In this document: in pieces, positions 44,551-53,418 of the stretch | Numbering within the stretch: position 1 is the first letter of the stretch | How the letters are laid out: the number at the start of each line of letters is the position of its first letter | DNA from: Streptomyces abyssalis | Lineage (GTDB): Bacteria; Actinomycetota; Actinomycetes; Streptomycetales; Streptomycetaceae | DNA length: 64,000 bases | Direction of reading: 5' to 3' | Assembly: GCF_001751365.1 (NCBI RefSeq) | Contig: NZ_LJGT01000035.1 | Span: 62,674-126,673 of the forward strand | Translations under genes and position numbers: made by a program | The notes under the pieces: generated by a model | Databases searched by the model: none | Seen by the model: only the letters and a program-made list of their open reading frames with translations | What the model was told of the DNA's origin: nothing

Positions 44551-45789
44551 TCAGTTGCCGACGACGCGGCGCAGGTCCTGGAAGGCCGTGTAGTTCGCGA
44601 TCGCCTCGATGCGTCCGGGCGGGCACGCCGAGACCGCTTCGGCCGCGCTCTCGCAGACCTGGAAGTCGACGCCGGCGACCTCCAGCCGTACGGCCAGGTC
44701 CAGCTTGCGGTCGCCGATCACGCAGATCGGGTGCCCGGCCAGCCGCGAGTAGTCCACGTCCCAAAGCCAGGAGGTGTCCGTGCCGTCGGCGCCGCGCGCG
44801 TTGACCGAGAGGATGACGGGAGCGGGCGGCGCGTCGATGAGGGAGAAGGTCTCCAGCCAACCGGCGGGGTTCTTCGCCAGCAGCAGCCGCACCTCGCGGC
44901 CCCGGTAGTTCACCACGTCGTAGCGGCCTGCGACGGCGGTCACCGAGTGCATCCGCTCCAGCGCCACCTGAGGGGCCACCCCGAACGCCGCGGCGACGGC
45001 GGCCGACGTCGTGGCATTGGCCTTGTTGGCGCGGCCCGGGAGCTGCAGTTTGATCGGCCAGGCGGAGCCGTGCGGGTCCAGCACCTCGTCCCCGGACAGC
45101 GCCCAACTCGGCGTCGGGCGGCGGAAACCGCACTCGCCGCAGAACCAGTCGTCGTCCGGGCGCTGCATGACGCCGCCGCACGCGGGGCACGACCACGCGT
45201 CGTCCTTCCACTCCTGGCCGGCGGCCACCCACACCACGTTCGGCGCGGAGGAGGCCGCCCAGACGACGAGGGGGTCGTCGGCGTTGGCGATGACGACGGC
45301 CTTGGTGCCGGAGAGCCCCTCACGCCAGCGCTCGGCGAGCATGCGCGTCTCGGCGGCACGGTCGAGCTGGTCGCGGGAGAGGTTCAGCAGGGCGATCGCC
45401 TTGGGGGTGACATCGCGTGCGACGGCGTCGAGGTACTTCTCGTCGACCTCGATCACGCCGTACCGGGCGTCCGATCCGCCCGCGAGCGCCGACGTGATCC
45501 CTGCGGGCATGTTCGCGCCCAGCGCGTTGGAGACCACTCCGCCGTTGGCGCGCAGCGCCTCGGCGATCAGGCGGGTGGTGGTGGTCTTGCCGTTGGTCGC
45601 GGACACCAGGACCACGTCGAGATGATGGGCCAACTGAGCCAGCAGGTCGGGATCGAGTCTCAGAGCGACCCTGCCGCCGATCACCGATCCGCTGCCGCGA
45701 CCCGCTGCCCTCGACACCGCCGCCGCGGCCTTGCCCGCCGTCACGGCCAGCCTGGCCCGCGGAGACAGCGGCTCCTGGTTGCCTGCCAT
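44551..45789 (-). CDS. murT: Lipid II isoglutaminyl synthase, Mur-ligase-like subunit MurT
   Basis: A 412-residue Mur ligase-family protein. The ATP loop SATNGKTTTT, the inserted zinc ribbon CPACGG...CGECG (about residues 200-220), the PGRANKANATTSAAVAAAFG stretch, and a C-terminal DUF1727 domain (LAKNPAGW, SVNARGADGTDTSWLWDVDY) define MurT. It activates the alpha-carboxyl of D-Glu in lipid II for amidation with GatD. ATG 45789 has AGGAGG upstream. The pair is conserved in actinobacteria. Confidence 0.94.
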   Translation of the reverse strand: MAGNQEPLSPRARLAVTAGKAAAAVSRAAGRGSGSVIGGRVALRLDPDLLAQLAHHLDVVLVSATNGKTTTTRLIAEALRANGGVVSNALGANMPAGITSALAGGSDARYGVIEVDEKYLDAVARDVTPKAIALLNLSRDQLDRAAETRMLAERWREGLSGTKAVVIANADDPLVVWAASSAPNVVWVAAGQEWKDDAWSCPACGGVMQRPDDDWFCGECGFRRPTPSWALSGDEVLDPHGSAWPIKLQLPGRANKANATTSAAVAAAFGVAPQVALERMHSVTAVAGRYDVVNYRGREVRLLLAKNPAGWLETFSLIDAPPAPVILSVNARGADGTDTSWLWDVDYSRLAGHPICVIGDRKLDLAVRLEVAGVDFQVCESAAEAVSACPPGRIEAIANYTAFQDLRRVVGN

Positions 45790-45961
45790 CGTCCTGCTCC
45801 TCCTTGCCCCTCGGTGGGGAGCAGCCTACCGAGGTCCGCCGCTGTGCCCGAACCGCCTCACCCACAGCCGACTTGCCCTCATGCACAGGTGACCCGCTCC
45901 TGCCCGGGGGCCGGGGCCGCCGTCTGCACGCGGACGTGTGCGCGGAAGCTCCGTGGCGCTC

Positions 45962-46609
45962 TCAGAGGCGGCCGGGGGCGCCGGGACGGTCCTCGGCGCT
46001 CGCAAGGCTGCCCCACAGCAGGTCGGCGAGCTGCCTCACCAACTCCGCCCGCGAACAAGGCCGTTCGCGCAGCCACCAGTCACCGGCGGCGTAGGCCATG
46101 CCGACGACGCCGTGTCCCCATACGCGCGCCGCCTCCTGACCGCCGGGCCCGAGGTCGAGGCGTTCCTCGATCACCTTGCCCAGCTCGTCCCCGAGGCGGC
46201 GCAGCAGGGGAGCGGAGTGCTGCCCCGCGTCGAAGCCCCGGTCGCTGCCCGAGCCTCCCTCGGAGGGGTGCATCAGGAAGCGGTAGACCTGGGGCCGGAC
46301 CTCGATGGCGGCGAGGTAGGTGTCCAGCGTGGCCTCGACGCGCTGGCGCCGCTCCGCGGGGGCGTCCAGCGCCGCTCTCAGCGCGCTGAGCAGGGCGTCG
46401 GTGTGCCGTACGGCCAGCGCACGATAAAGCCCCTCTTTGTCCCCGAAATGGCGGTAGAGGATGGGTTTGGTGATTCCCGCCTCTGCGGCGATGGCGTTCA
46501 TCGAGGCACCCGGGCCCTCGCGCAGCACCACGCGGTCGGCGGCCTCCAGCAGCTCTTTGCGGCGCTGCTCCGCGGCGCTCCGCTGCTCCGCCGGCTGTGT
46601 GGTCTCCAT
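45962..46609 (-). CDS. TetR family transcriptional regulator
   Basis: A 215-residue TetR regulator. The helix-turn-helix lies at residues 17-63 (LLEAADRVVLREGPGASMNAIAAEAGITKPILYRHFGDKEGLYRAL). The C-terminal domain is long and helical, with VRPQVYRFLMHPSEGG. It is divergent from an acyl-CoA dehydrogenase gene, and TTAC...GTAA palindromes lie between, so it probably represses that gene and itself, possibly in response to an acyl-CoA. ATG 46609 is followed upstream by GGAGGC-like purines. Confidence 0.88.
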   Translation of the reverse strand: METTQPAEQRSAAEQRRKELLEAADRVVLREGPGASMNAIAAEAGITKPILYRHFGDKEGLYRALAVRHTDALLSALRAALDAPAERRQRVEATLDTYLAAIEVRPQVYRFLMHPSEGGSGSDRGFDAGQHSAPLLRRLGDELGKVIEERLDLGPGGQEAARVWGHGVVGMAYAAGDWWLRERPCSRAELVRQLADLLWGSLASAEDRPGAPGRL

Positions 46610-46692
46610 GGTGCCTCCCCACCCTTTGCAATCTCGCTACCCCAGCGAAACGTAACACCCGTCGCAGCCGGATGACCGGTCGCGGCCGGGAG

Positions 46693-46740
46693 TTGACATC
46701 AATTACCGACCAGTAACAGACTTGCCATTACCATTGGTAA
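46693..46740 (+). promoter_or_regulatory. Promoter with TetR-type palindromes for the acyl-CoA dehydrogenase gene
   Basis: TTGACA (46693-46698) is followed after 18 bp by CAGACT (46717-46722). TTACCGACCAGTAA (46703-46716) fills the spacer, and a perfect 13-bp palindrome TTACCATTGGTAA (46728-46740) lies at the expected start of transcription. Binding of the divergent TetR protein at either would block initiation. Confidence 0.6.
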
Positions 46741-46763
46741 CTCTGCTCTTGGAAGGACGGGTC

Positions 46764-47996
46764 ATGGGCGACTCCGCATTCGCGCTCGATCTCAATGACG
46801 ACCAGAAGGAGATCCGTGAGTGGATTCACGGATTCGCGGCCGACGTGATCCGCCCGGCGGCCGCCGAATGGGACGAACGCGAGGAAACCCCCTGGCCCGT
46901 CATCCAGGAAGCCGCGAAGATCGGTCTGTATTCGCTCGATTTCTACGCGCAGCAGTTCTTCGACCCGACCGGTCTCGGCATCGCCATGACGATGGAGGAG
47001 CTGTTCTGGGGCGACGCCGGGATCGCCCTGTCCATCGTGGGCACGGGCCTGGCGGCCGTCGGCGTACTGGCCAACGGAACCGAGGAGCAGATCGGCACCT
47101 GGGTCCCGCAGATGTACGGCACCCCCGATGACGTGCAGGTCGCCGCCTTCTGCTCCTCCGAACCCGACGCCGGCTCCGACGTCTCGGCCATGCGCACCCG
47201 CGCCGTCTACGACGAGGCCAAGGACGAGTGGGTCCTCAACGGCACCAAGACCTGGGCCACCAACGGCGGCATCGCCAACATCCACGTCGTCGTCGCCGTC
47301 GTCGACCCCGAGCTGGGCTCCAAGGGGCACGCGTCCTTCATCGTCCCGCCGGGCACGCCGGGCCTGTCCCAGGGCCAGAAGTTCAAGAAGCACGGCATCC
47401 GCGCCTCGCACACCGCGGAGGTCGTCCTGGAAGACGTCCGCGTTCCCGGCAGCTGCCTGCTGGGAGGCAAGGAGAAGCTGGACGAGCGTCTCGCCCGCAC
47501 GCGTGAGCGCGCCAAGCAGGGCGGTGAGCGCGTGAAGAACGCGGCCATGGCCACCTTCGAGGCCTCACGCCCGGCTGTGGGCGCGCAGGCCGTGGGCATC
47601 GCGCGGGCCGCGTACGAGGTCGCGCTCGACTACGCCAAGGACCGGGTCCAGTTCGGGCGGCCCATCATCGACAACCAGGGCATCGCCTTCCAGCTGGCCG
47701 ACATGCGCACCCGCATCGACGCTGCCCGCCTGCTGGTGTGGCGCGCCTCGTGGATGGCGGCGGCGGGCAGGCCGTTCGAGTCCGCGGAGGGGTCCATGTC
47801 GAAGCTCTACGCGGGCGAGACGGCCAAGACGGTCACGGCCCAGGCCATGCAGATCCTCGGCGGCAACGGTTACACACGCGAATACCCGGTGGAGCGGATG
47901 CACCGCGACGCCGCCATCTACACGATCTTCGAAGGGACGAGCGAGATCCAGCGGCTGGTCATCGCCCGGACGGTCTCCGGGAGCCCCATCCGGTGA
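46764..47996 (+). CDS. Acyl-CoA dehydrogenase
   Basis: A 410-residue flavin enzyme introducing the alpha-beta double bond in acyl-CoA. Motifs present: [20 protein letters not shown] (FAD/substrate loop), [53 protein letters not shown] and the catalytic-Glu region [17 protein letters not shown] charged insertion ([22 protein letters not shown]) sits before the C-terminal helical domain. ATG 46764 has GGAAGGA six bases upstream. It is under probable control of the divergent TetR gene. The acyl chain preference is unknown. Confidence 0.92.
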   Translation: MGDSAFALDLNDDQKEIREWIHGFAADVIRPAAAEWDEREETPWPVIQEAAKIGLYSLDFYAQQFFDPTGLGIAMTMEELFWGDAGIALSIVGTGLAAVGVLANGTEEQIGTWVPQMYGTPDDVQVAAFCSSEPDAGSDVSAMRTRAVYDEAKDEWVLNGTKTWATNGGIANIHVVVAVVDPELGSKGHASFIVPPGTPGLSQGQKFKKHGIRASHTAEVVLEDVRVPGSCLLGGKEKLDERLARTRERAKQGGERVKNAAMATFEASRPAVGAQAVGIARAAYEVALDYAKDRVQFGRPIIDNQGIAFQLADMRTRIDAARLLVWRASWMAAAGRPFESAEGSMSKLYAGETAKTVTAQAMQILGGNGYTREYPVERMHRDAAIYTIFEGTSEIQRLVIARTVSGSPIR

Positions 47997-48100
47997 GATG
48001 AGCGGGACCGGACCGTACGGGTGAGAGCCCGCGCCGGGGCGGACGCGGTGCGAGAGTGGGAAGCGCACCGCACCGCCACGCTGATCCGGAGGCGCAGACC

Positions 48101-48901
48101 ATGACCCTCACCCTCGGCGGCGGACCGCTCGCCTCGCGGTCCCCGGAGACCGTCAACTACACCATCGACGGCCCGGCTCACCGGCTGCTGTGGCAGCCGT
48201 TCCCGCGCCGCGTACGGGCGCTGCTGGGCAGCGAGACGGTGCTGGACTCCGCCGGCGCCAAGCTGCTCCACGAGAGCAACCTGCTGCCGCAGCTGTACGT
48301 ACCGCAGGGCGACCTGCGCGAGGACCTGCTGGAGGAGAGCGGCCACACCACCCACTGCCCCTTCAAGGGCGACGCCCGCTACTGGAGCGTGCGCTCCGGC
48401 GACCGCCTCGCGGAGAACGCCGTGTGGAGCTACCCGGATCCGCTGGAGGGCGCCGGGTGGCTCAAGGGACACGTCGCCGTGTACTGGGCGGCCATGGACG
48501 CCTGGTTCGACGAGGACGAGGAGGTCAGCGGGCACGTACGCGACCCGTACCACCGCGTCGACGTACGCCCCACCGGCCGTCACGTGGTGGTCAGGGCCGC
48601 GGGCACGGAGATCGCCGAGAGCCGCAGGGCGTACCTGCTCTCCGAGACGGGCCTGCCCAACCGCTACTACCTTCCGGCGGCCGACGTACGCACCGAACTC
48701 CTGCGGCCCAGCGCGACCCACACGCACTGTCCCTACAAGGGCCGGGCCTCCTACCGGACGCTGCGCACCGGCGGCGTCGTCATCGAGGACGCCGCGTGGT
48801 GCTACGAGCAGCCACTGGACGAGGCGGTGCGCATCGCCGGACACCTCTGTTTCCTCGCCGACGGCATCGAGACCGTCGTCGACGGCACGCCCCTGAGCTG
48901 A
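48101..48901 (+). CDS. Tandem DUF427 domain protein
   Basis: A 266-residue protein made of two DUF427 modules. The first contains LYVPQGDLREDL, HTTHCPFKGDARYWSV and AVWSYPDP; the second YLPAADVRTELL, THTHCPYKGRASYRTL and AAWCYEQP. Each module carries the conserved CPxKG signature. DUF427 proteins have unknown function, and single-domain forms are more frequent than this duplicated form. ATG 48101 has GGAGG eight bases upstream. It lies about 105 bp after the acyl-CoA dehydrogenase, on the same strand. Confidence 0.85.
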   Translation: MTLTLGGGPLASRSPETVNYTIDGPAHRLLWQPFPRRVRALLGSETVLDSAGAKLLHESNLLPQLYVPQGDLREDLLEESGHTTHCPFKGDARYWSVRSGDRLAENAVWSYPDPLEGAGWLKGHVAVYWAAMDAWFDEDEEVSGHVRDPYHRVDVRPTGRHVVVRAAGTEIAESRRAYLLSETGLPNRYYLPAADVRTELLRPSATHTHCPYKGRASYRTLRTGGVVIEDAAWCYEQPLDEAVRIAGHLCFLADGIETVVDGTPLS

Positions 48902-48969
48902 CACCCGGGTGCCGCGCGCTTTGGTGAAATCCCCGCTCGGCGGGCCCGGTTGCGGCCCACAATGCCGGG

Positions 48970-49563
48970 ATGGGCAAGATCTACGAACGCATCGACGGCG
49001 GGCTCCGTGCCTTCATCGAGGAGCAGCACGTCTTCTTCACCGCGACCGCGCCGCTGGCCGCCGACGGGCACGTCAACGTGTCACCCAAGGGCCTCGCCGG
49101 GTCCTTCGCCGTGCTCGACGAGACCACCGTGGCCTACCTCGACCTCGGCGGCAGCGGCGCCGAGACCGTCGCGCATCTGCGGGAGAACGGCCGCGTCACC
49201 CTGATGTGGTGCGCCTTCGGCGGTCCGCCGCGCATCGTACGCATCCACGGCACCGGGACCCCCGTCTTCCGCGACGACCCGCGCTTTGCGGAGCTGCTGC
49301 CGCACTTCGACGAGAGCATGCGCAGGCGCACGGACCTGCGTGCCCTCATCACGGTGCGCGCGGAGCGGATCAGCGACACGTGCGGCTTCGCGGTGCCCTT
49401 CATGGAGTGGCAGGGAGACCGTCCCCTGCACACCCGGCGCTTCGCCCGCGAGACCGACGAATCCTTCGCCGCGTACTGCGAGAAGAAGGAGCACGTCGGC
49501 GTCAGCCTCGACGGGCTGCCGGCTCTGCCCCTGCCTCTTCCGCCCCTCAGCCGCGAGGGCTGA
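48970..49563 (+). CDS. Pyridoxamine 5'-phosphate oxidase-like flavin-binding protein
   Basis: A 197-residue split-barrel protein. FFTATAPLAADGHVNVSPKGLAGSFAVLDETTVAYLDLGGSGAETVAHLRENGRVTLMW fits the PNPOx-like family, which uses FMN or F420. The conserved NVSPKG loop is typical. These proteins reduce small substrates, but the substrate here is unknown. ATG 48970 is preceded by a weak purine stretch. It sits 61 bp before gnd and may share transcription with it. Confidence 0.85.
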   Translation: MGKIYERIDGGLRAFIEEQHVFFTATAPLAADGHVNVSPKGLAGSFAVLDETTVAYLDLGGSGAETVAHLRENGRVTLMWCAFGGPPRIVRIHGTGTPVFRDDPRFAELLPHFDESMRRRTDLRALITVRAERISDTCGFAVPFMEWQGDRPLHTRRFARETDESFAAYCEKKEHVGVSLDGLPALPLPLPPLSREG

Positions 49564-49623
49564 AGCCGCCTGAGTCGTGTCCCCTCCGCAACGCCCCGAC
49601 CGCACTTCACAGGAGCATCCAGC

Positions 49624-51066
49624 ATGAGCACCAGCGCACACATCGGTGTCACCGGCCTCGCCGTCATGGGCCGGAACCTCGCCCGCAACTTCGCACGCAA
49701 CGGATACACCGTCGCCCTGCACAACAGGACCGTCTCCAGGACCCGTGACCTCGTGCGCGACTTCTCCGACGAGGGCAGCTTCGTCGCCGCCGAGTCGGCG
49801 GAGGAGTTCGTCGCCGCACTGGAACGGCCACGACGGCTGGTGATCATGGTCAAGGCAGGTGGTCCCACCGACGCAGTCATCGACGAGTTCGCCGCACTGC
49901 TCGAACCCGGAGACGTGATCATCGACGGCGGCAACGCCCACTACGCCGACACCCGCCGCCGCGAGAAGGCACTCCGGGAACGAGGACTGCACTTCGTCGG
50001 CGCCGGCATCTCCGGCGGTGAGGAAGGCGCGCTGCACGGCCCGAGCATCATGCCCGGCGGCTCCGCCGACGCCTACGAGTCGCTCCGCCCGATGCTGGAG
50101 AGCATCGCCGCCAAGGCCCCGGACGGCACTCCCTGCACCACCCACGTCGGCCCCGACGGCGCGGGCCACTTCGTGAAGATGGTGCACAACGGCATCGAGT
50201 ACGCGGACATGCAGCTGATCGGCGAGGCCTACCACCTGCTCCGCGACGTCGCCGGCTACAGCCCCGCCCGCATCGCCGAGACCTTCCGCGAGTGGAACAC
50301 GGGCCGTCTGGACTCCTACCTCATCGAGATCACCGCCGAGGTCCTGTCCCACGACGACGCCGCGACCGGAGAGCCCTTCGTCGACGTCGTCGCCGACCAG
50401 GCAGAGCAGAAGGGCACCGGCCGCTGGACCGTGCAGACCGCACTCGACCTCGGAGTGCCGGTCTCAGGCATCGCCGAGGCGGTCTTCGCCCGCTCCCTGT
50501 CGGGCCACGCCGATCTGCGCTCCGCCAGCACCCACCTGCCGGGCCCTGCCGCCGCGCCGCTCGCCCCGGACGACGCCGAGCGGTTCGCGGAGAAGGTCGA
50601 ACAGGCGCTCTACGCCTCGAAGATCACCTCGTACGCGCAGGGCTGGAACATGATCTCCAGCGGCAGCCAGGAATACGGATGGGACATCGACCCCGGCGCA
50701 GTCGCCGCCATCTGGCGCGCGGGGTGCATCATCCGCGCGGTCTTCCTGGACCGCATCCGTGCCGCGTTCGCCGCCCGGCCCGATCTGCCGACCCTTCTGG
50801 CGGACGACCGCTTCGCCAAGGAGATCGGCGAGGCACAGGGCGACTGGCGGTCGGTGGTGGCCACCGCGGCCGGGCACGGCATCCCCGTGCCGGGCTTCTC
50901 CGCCGCCCTCGCCTCGTACGACGCCCTGCGCAGCCCGAGGCTGCCCGCCTCCCTCACACAGGGGCAGCGCGACTTCTTCGGAGCGCACACCTACCGGCGC
51001 ACGGACCGCCCGGGGACGTTCCACACGCTCTGGGGCGGTGACCGCAGCGAGGTGTCCGCGGACTGA
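49624..51066 (+). CDS. gnd: 6-phosphogluconate dehydrogenase, decarboxylating
   Basis: A 480-residue NADP-dependent enzyme of the pentose phosphate pathway, converting 6-phosphogluconate to ribulose 5-phosphate and CO2. GLAVMGRNLARNFARNG binds NADP, and the substrate site has GAGISGGEEGALHGPSIMPGG, the catalytic Lys in HFVKMVHNGIEYADMQ, and WRAGCIIRAVFLDRI. The length is that of the long homodimeric form. ATG 49624 has AGGAGC upstream. Confidence 0.95.
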   Translation: MSTSAHIGVTGLAVMGRNLARNFARNGYTVALHNRTVSRTRDLVRDFSDEGSFVAAESAEEFVAALERPRRLVIMVKAGGPTDAVIDEFAALLEPGDVIIDGGNAHYADTRRREKALRERGLHFVGAGISGGEEGALHGPSIMPGGSADAYESLRPMLESIAAKAPDGTPCTTHVGPDGAGHFVKMVHNGIEYADMQLIGEAYHLLRDVAGYSPARIAETFREWNTGRLDSYLIEITAEVLSHDDAATGEPFVDVVADQAEQKGTGRWTVQTALDLGVPVSGIAEAVFARSLSGHADLRSASTHLPGPAAAPLAPDDAERFAEKVEQALYASKITSYAQGWNMISSGSQEYGWDIDPGAVAAIWRAGCIIRAVFLDRIRAAFAARPDLPTLLADDRFAKEIGEAQGDWRSVVATAAGHGIPVPGFSAALASYDALRSPRLPASLTQGQRDFFGAHTYRRTDRPGTFHTLWGGDRSEVSAD

Positions 51067-51178
51067 CCGGCGGGTGCCCACCCGGGCGTCAGCCGGCGGG
51101 CGGGGAGTGCCACGCGGACAACCGGGCACCCGCAGCGGGAGCAGGAACAGGCCGCTACGTGAGACCGCTGGAGTTGTG

Positions 51179-51415
51179 ATGGCTCAGCAGCCAGGCACGA
51201 GGTTCGCGTCCGTGCGGGCGCGCGACCCGGTTCCGCCGAAGCCCACTCCGCCGCCCGGCCCCGGCGGGCCGGGTCCCGGGCCTGCACCCGATCCGGTGCC
51301 GGCGCCGACACCGGCCCCGCCGCCGGGGCCCGCACCCGACCCGATCCCGCCGGCTCCCGGTCCCGAGCCCGTCCCGCCGGACCCGGAGCCGCAGCCGGCT
51401 CCGCCGGCGCCGTGA
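51179..51415 (+). CDS. Small proline/glycine-rich protein
   Basis: A 78-residue protein whose first 18 residues (AQQPGTRFASVRARDPVP) are ordinary and the rest a Pro-rich run built from short PxPxP and GPxPDP repeats. It has no signal peptide or membrane helix. ATG 51179 has GGAG five bases upstream. A strong hairpin follows about 60 bp later. It looks expressed and not random, because Pro codons vary in the third position. Function unknown; polyproline runs of this kind would need EF-P for efficient translation. Confidence 0.5.
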   Translation: MAQQPGTRFASVRARDPVPPKPTPPPGPGGPGPGPAPDPVPAPTPAPPPGPAPDPIPPAPGPEPVPPDPEPQPAPPAP

Positions 51416-51474
51416 CGCAGCTGCCGTAGTGCCGTAGGAGAGCGAGCCGGTCCGCGACGGCGGACCGCCCCGGA

Positions 51475-51530
51475 CGGAGGCCGTGGGCGACAGGCACATC
51501 CCCTTCCTGCCTGTCCGCCCACGGCCTCCG
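51475..51530 (+). terminator. 22-bp hairpin with one bulge
   Basis: The arms 51475-51496 and 51508-51530 are complementary over 22 bp, with one extra C in the right arm and an 11-nt loop. It is a strong terminator candidate for the proline-rich gene. The rest of 51416-51704 has no recognised feature. Confidence 0.65.
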
Positions 51531-51704
51531 GCTGTGCCGGCCCAGGCCGCACCGCCGCAGAGACACGCACGTGCACGGTCGGACACGGCAGGACCGTGCC
51601 CCGACGCGACCGGTCACCGCCGGGATTCCGCCTTGCGCCCGGCTCCTCGCCCGACTCACGGCGCCGCGAGCGCTGCTCCGGCGCCGTGAGCAGGGCGCCT
51701 CCGC

Positions 51705-51935
51705 TCAGAGCTCGACCGCCCAGGCCAGGAAGTAGACCAAGAAGACCGCGACGAGCAGCGCCAGCACGATCACCGGCGTCCTCGCCCAGCCCTTCGCGGG
51801 GTTGTGGCGTTCGTCCGGCCCGGCGCCGCCCGTGCTGTCCTCGCCGGGAGGCGTCTCCCCGGGCGGTACACCACCGCCCGGCTCCAGACCGGGTGTGTGC
51901 CGGGGATCGTCCGGGTCCGGGTATTTCTCGTCCAT
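51705..51935 (-). CDS. DUF6480 family small membrane protein
   Basis: A 76-residue protein with the family's N-terminal signature TPGLEPGGGVPPGETPPGEDS and one C-terminal transmembrane helix (TPVIVLALLVAVFLVYFLAWAV). The family is restricted to Streptomyces-like actinomycetes and has no known role. ATG 51935 begins EKYPDPDDPRH, the normal acidic start. Confidence 0.75.
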   Translation of the reverse strand: MDEKYPDPDDPRHTPGLEPGGGVPPGETPPGEDSTGGAGPDERHNPAKGWARTPVIVLALLVAVFLVYFLAWAVEL

Positions 51936-52014
51936 GGCCCCCGGGTGGGCAGCGATGCGCGATCCATACACGCAGAGGGGCACCGGCCGCCGTCTCCGCC
52001 GGTCCGGTCCGGGT

Positions 52015-52725
52015 TCAGTCCGCCAGACCGGTGACCCGCAGAGTGAGGTTCAGCCGCCCCGACGCCATGCCCGTGGCCGGGTCGCCCGTGCCCGGGAAGA
52101 CCTTCGTCACGCCGTGGTAGGCGAACCGGGACGGGCCGCCGAAGACGAACAGGTCGCCCGAGGCCAGCTCGATGTCGGTGTACGGCCGGCCGCGCGAGGC
52201 GGTGTTCCCGAAGCGGAAGACGCACGAGTCGCCGATGCTCAGCGAGACGACCGGTTCGGCCGATTTTTCGTCCTTGTCCTGATGCATGCCCATCCGTGCG
52301 CTGCCGTCGTAGAAGTTGACCAGTGCCGTGTCCGGGGCGTACTGCCGCGTGGCCTCGCTCTCGCCGTACGCGTCGCCCAGTGCCCGGCGGCCGAACTCCG
52401 CCAGCCATCCGGGAAAGCCGGCCACCCGGCGCCCGTTCACGTCGTCGGCGGTACGTGTGTAGCGGTAGGGCTGCCAATGCCATCCCAGGCACACCGTCCG
52501 CACCGACATCACGCCGCCGCGCGGCAGCCTCGTGTGCCGGAGCGGTACGGGACCGGCCGCCCACTCCCGGCAGGCCGTGGCCAGACGCCGCTGCTCATCC
52601 ATGCCGAGCCACCCGGGCAGATGCACGGCACCGGGCGCGGGGCGCGACGGGGGAGCGGGGATGAGGGCGTCCAACTGCCGGACCTCCTTGGTGCTTTGCC
52701 GCTGTACGAACCGGGCCGGCCGCAC
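52015..52725 (-). CDS. alkB: AlkB-type alpha-ketoglutarate-dependent dioxygenase
   Basis: A 236-residue 2OG-Fe(II) oxygenase of the AlkB DNA/RNA repair family. The iron ligands are in MGMHQDKDE (His and Asp), the distal His in RFAYHGVTKV, and the 2OG-binding Arg in RLNLTLRV. LVNFYDGSARMGMHQD and SIGDSCVFRFG are conserved. GTG 52725 is a reasonable start, but the N-terminus before APGAVHLPGW is not conserved and the true start is uncertain. It reverses methyl lesions by oxidative demethylation. Confidence 0.9.
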   Translation of the reverse strand: MRPARFVQRQSTKEVRQLDALIPAPPSRPAPGAVHLPGWLGMDEQRRLATACREWAAGPVPLRHTRLPRGGVMSVRTVCLGWHWQPYRYTRTADDVNGRRVAGFPGWLAEFGRRALGDAYGESEATRQYAPDTALVNFYDGSARMGMHQDKDEKSAEPVVSLSIGDSCVFRFGNTASRGRPYTDIELASGDLFVFGGPSRFAYHGVTKVFPGTGDPATGMASGRLNLTLRVTGLAD

Positions 52726-52900
52726 ACCGCCAGTGTCGCAGCCCGGTACGGAAGCGGACGGCGGGAATCGGCCGCCGGCCCCCGCGCCGGTGACGGCACG
52801 CAGGGGGCGTCGCACGCAGGGAAGCCGAGGTGAGAAGTGCCGAGTGCAGGCCCGGTAAGCGGGCAGAAGGAGGGAACACGACGACCGACAAGGGGAGATC

Positions 52901-53167
52901 ATGGAGATCTCAGGCATCATCAGCGCCATCGTCATCGGGATCGTCATCGGCGTGCTCGGGCGGCTCATCGTGCCCGGACGTCAGCGCGTCGGCCTCCTCC
53001 TGACGATCGGGGTCGGCATCGTGGCCGCCCTGATCGGGTCGGCCATCGCCACGTACTTCGGTGTGGCCGACACCAAGGGGGTCGACTGGGTCGAGTGGCT
53101 GATCCAGCTCGTCCTGGCGGCACTCGGCGTCTCCGCCCTCGACCGTTCGAAACGCCGCCGCCGCTGA
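52901..53167 (+). CDS. GlsB/YeaQ/YmgE family stress membrane protein
   Basis: An 88-residue protein with three hydrophobic helices: ISGIISAIVIGIVIGVLGRLIVPG, GLLLTIGVGIVAALIGSAIATYFGV and WVEWLIQLVLAALGVSALD. The G-LGR-I-PG pattern is typical of the family, which is often induced in stress or stationary phase. ATG 52901 has AAGGGGAG close upstream. A perfect hairpin follows. Confidence 0.85.
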   Translation: MEISGIISAIVIGIVIGVLGRLIVPGRQRVGLLLTIGVGIVAALIGSAIATYFGVADTKGVDWVEWLIQLVLAALGVSALDRSKRRRR

Positions 53168-53203
53168 GCGGCACGCCCACGCGGCGAACCCGTCGACCGC
53201 AGG

Positions 53204-53238
53204 GGCCCCTTGCCGGACACATGCTCCGGCAAGGGGCC
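53204..53238 (+). terminator. Perfect 14-bp hairpin after the GlsB-like gene
   Basis: GGCCCCTTGCCGGA (53204-53217) and TCCGGCAAGGGGCC (53225-53238) flank a 7-nt loop and are followed by TTCG. It lies 37 bp after the stop. Confidence 0.8.
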
Positions 53239-53418
53239 TTCGCATGCCGCCGGCCCGGTGCCGCTGCCGGCGCCGGTCGCTGAGCCCCTGCCGGTCACCG
53301 GCCCTGTGACCGGTCCCCTGTTGCGCTGGGCACTTTCGCCGCAACCCGTACCCCCGGACGGTGAACCGCTCTACGCTGATGGCCACTTGGACCCCCCACA
53401 CCACCAAGGACTCAGGCC

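Noticed and set aside
43791..45789. Cobalamin (cobB/cobQ) amidotransferase or folate synthase pair
   Set aside because: The MurT zinc ribbon, DUF1727 domain and adjacent GatD fit lipid II amidation better; no cobalamin genes nearby.
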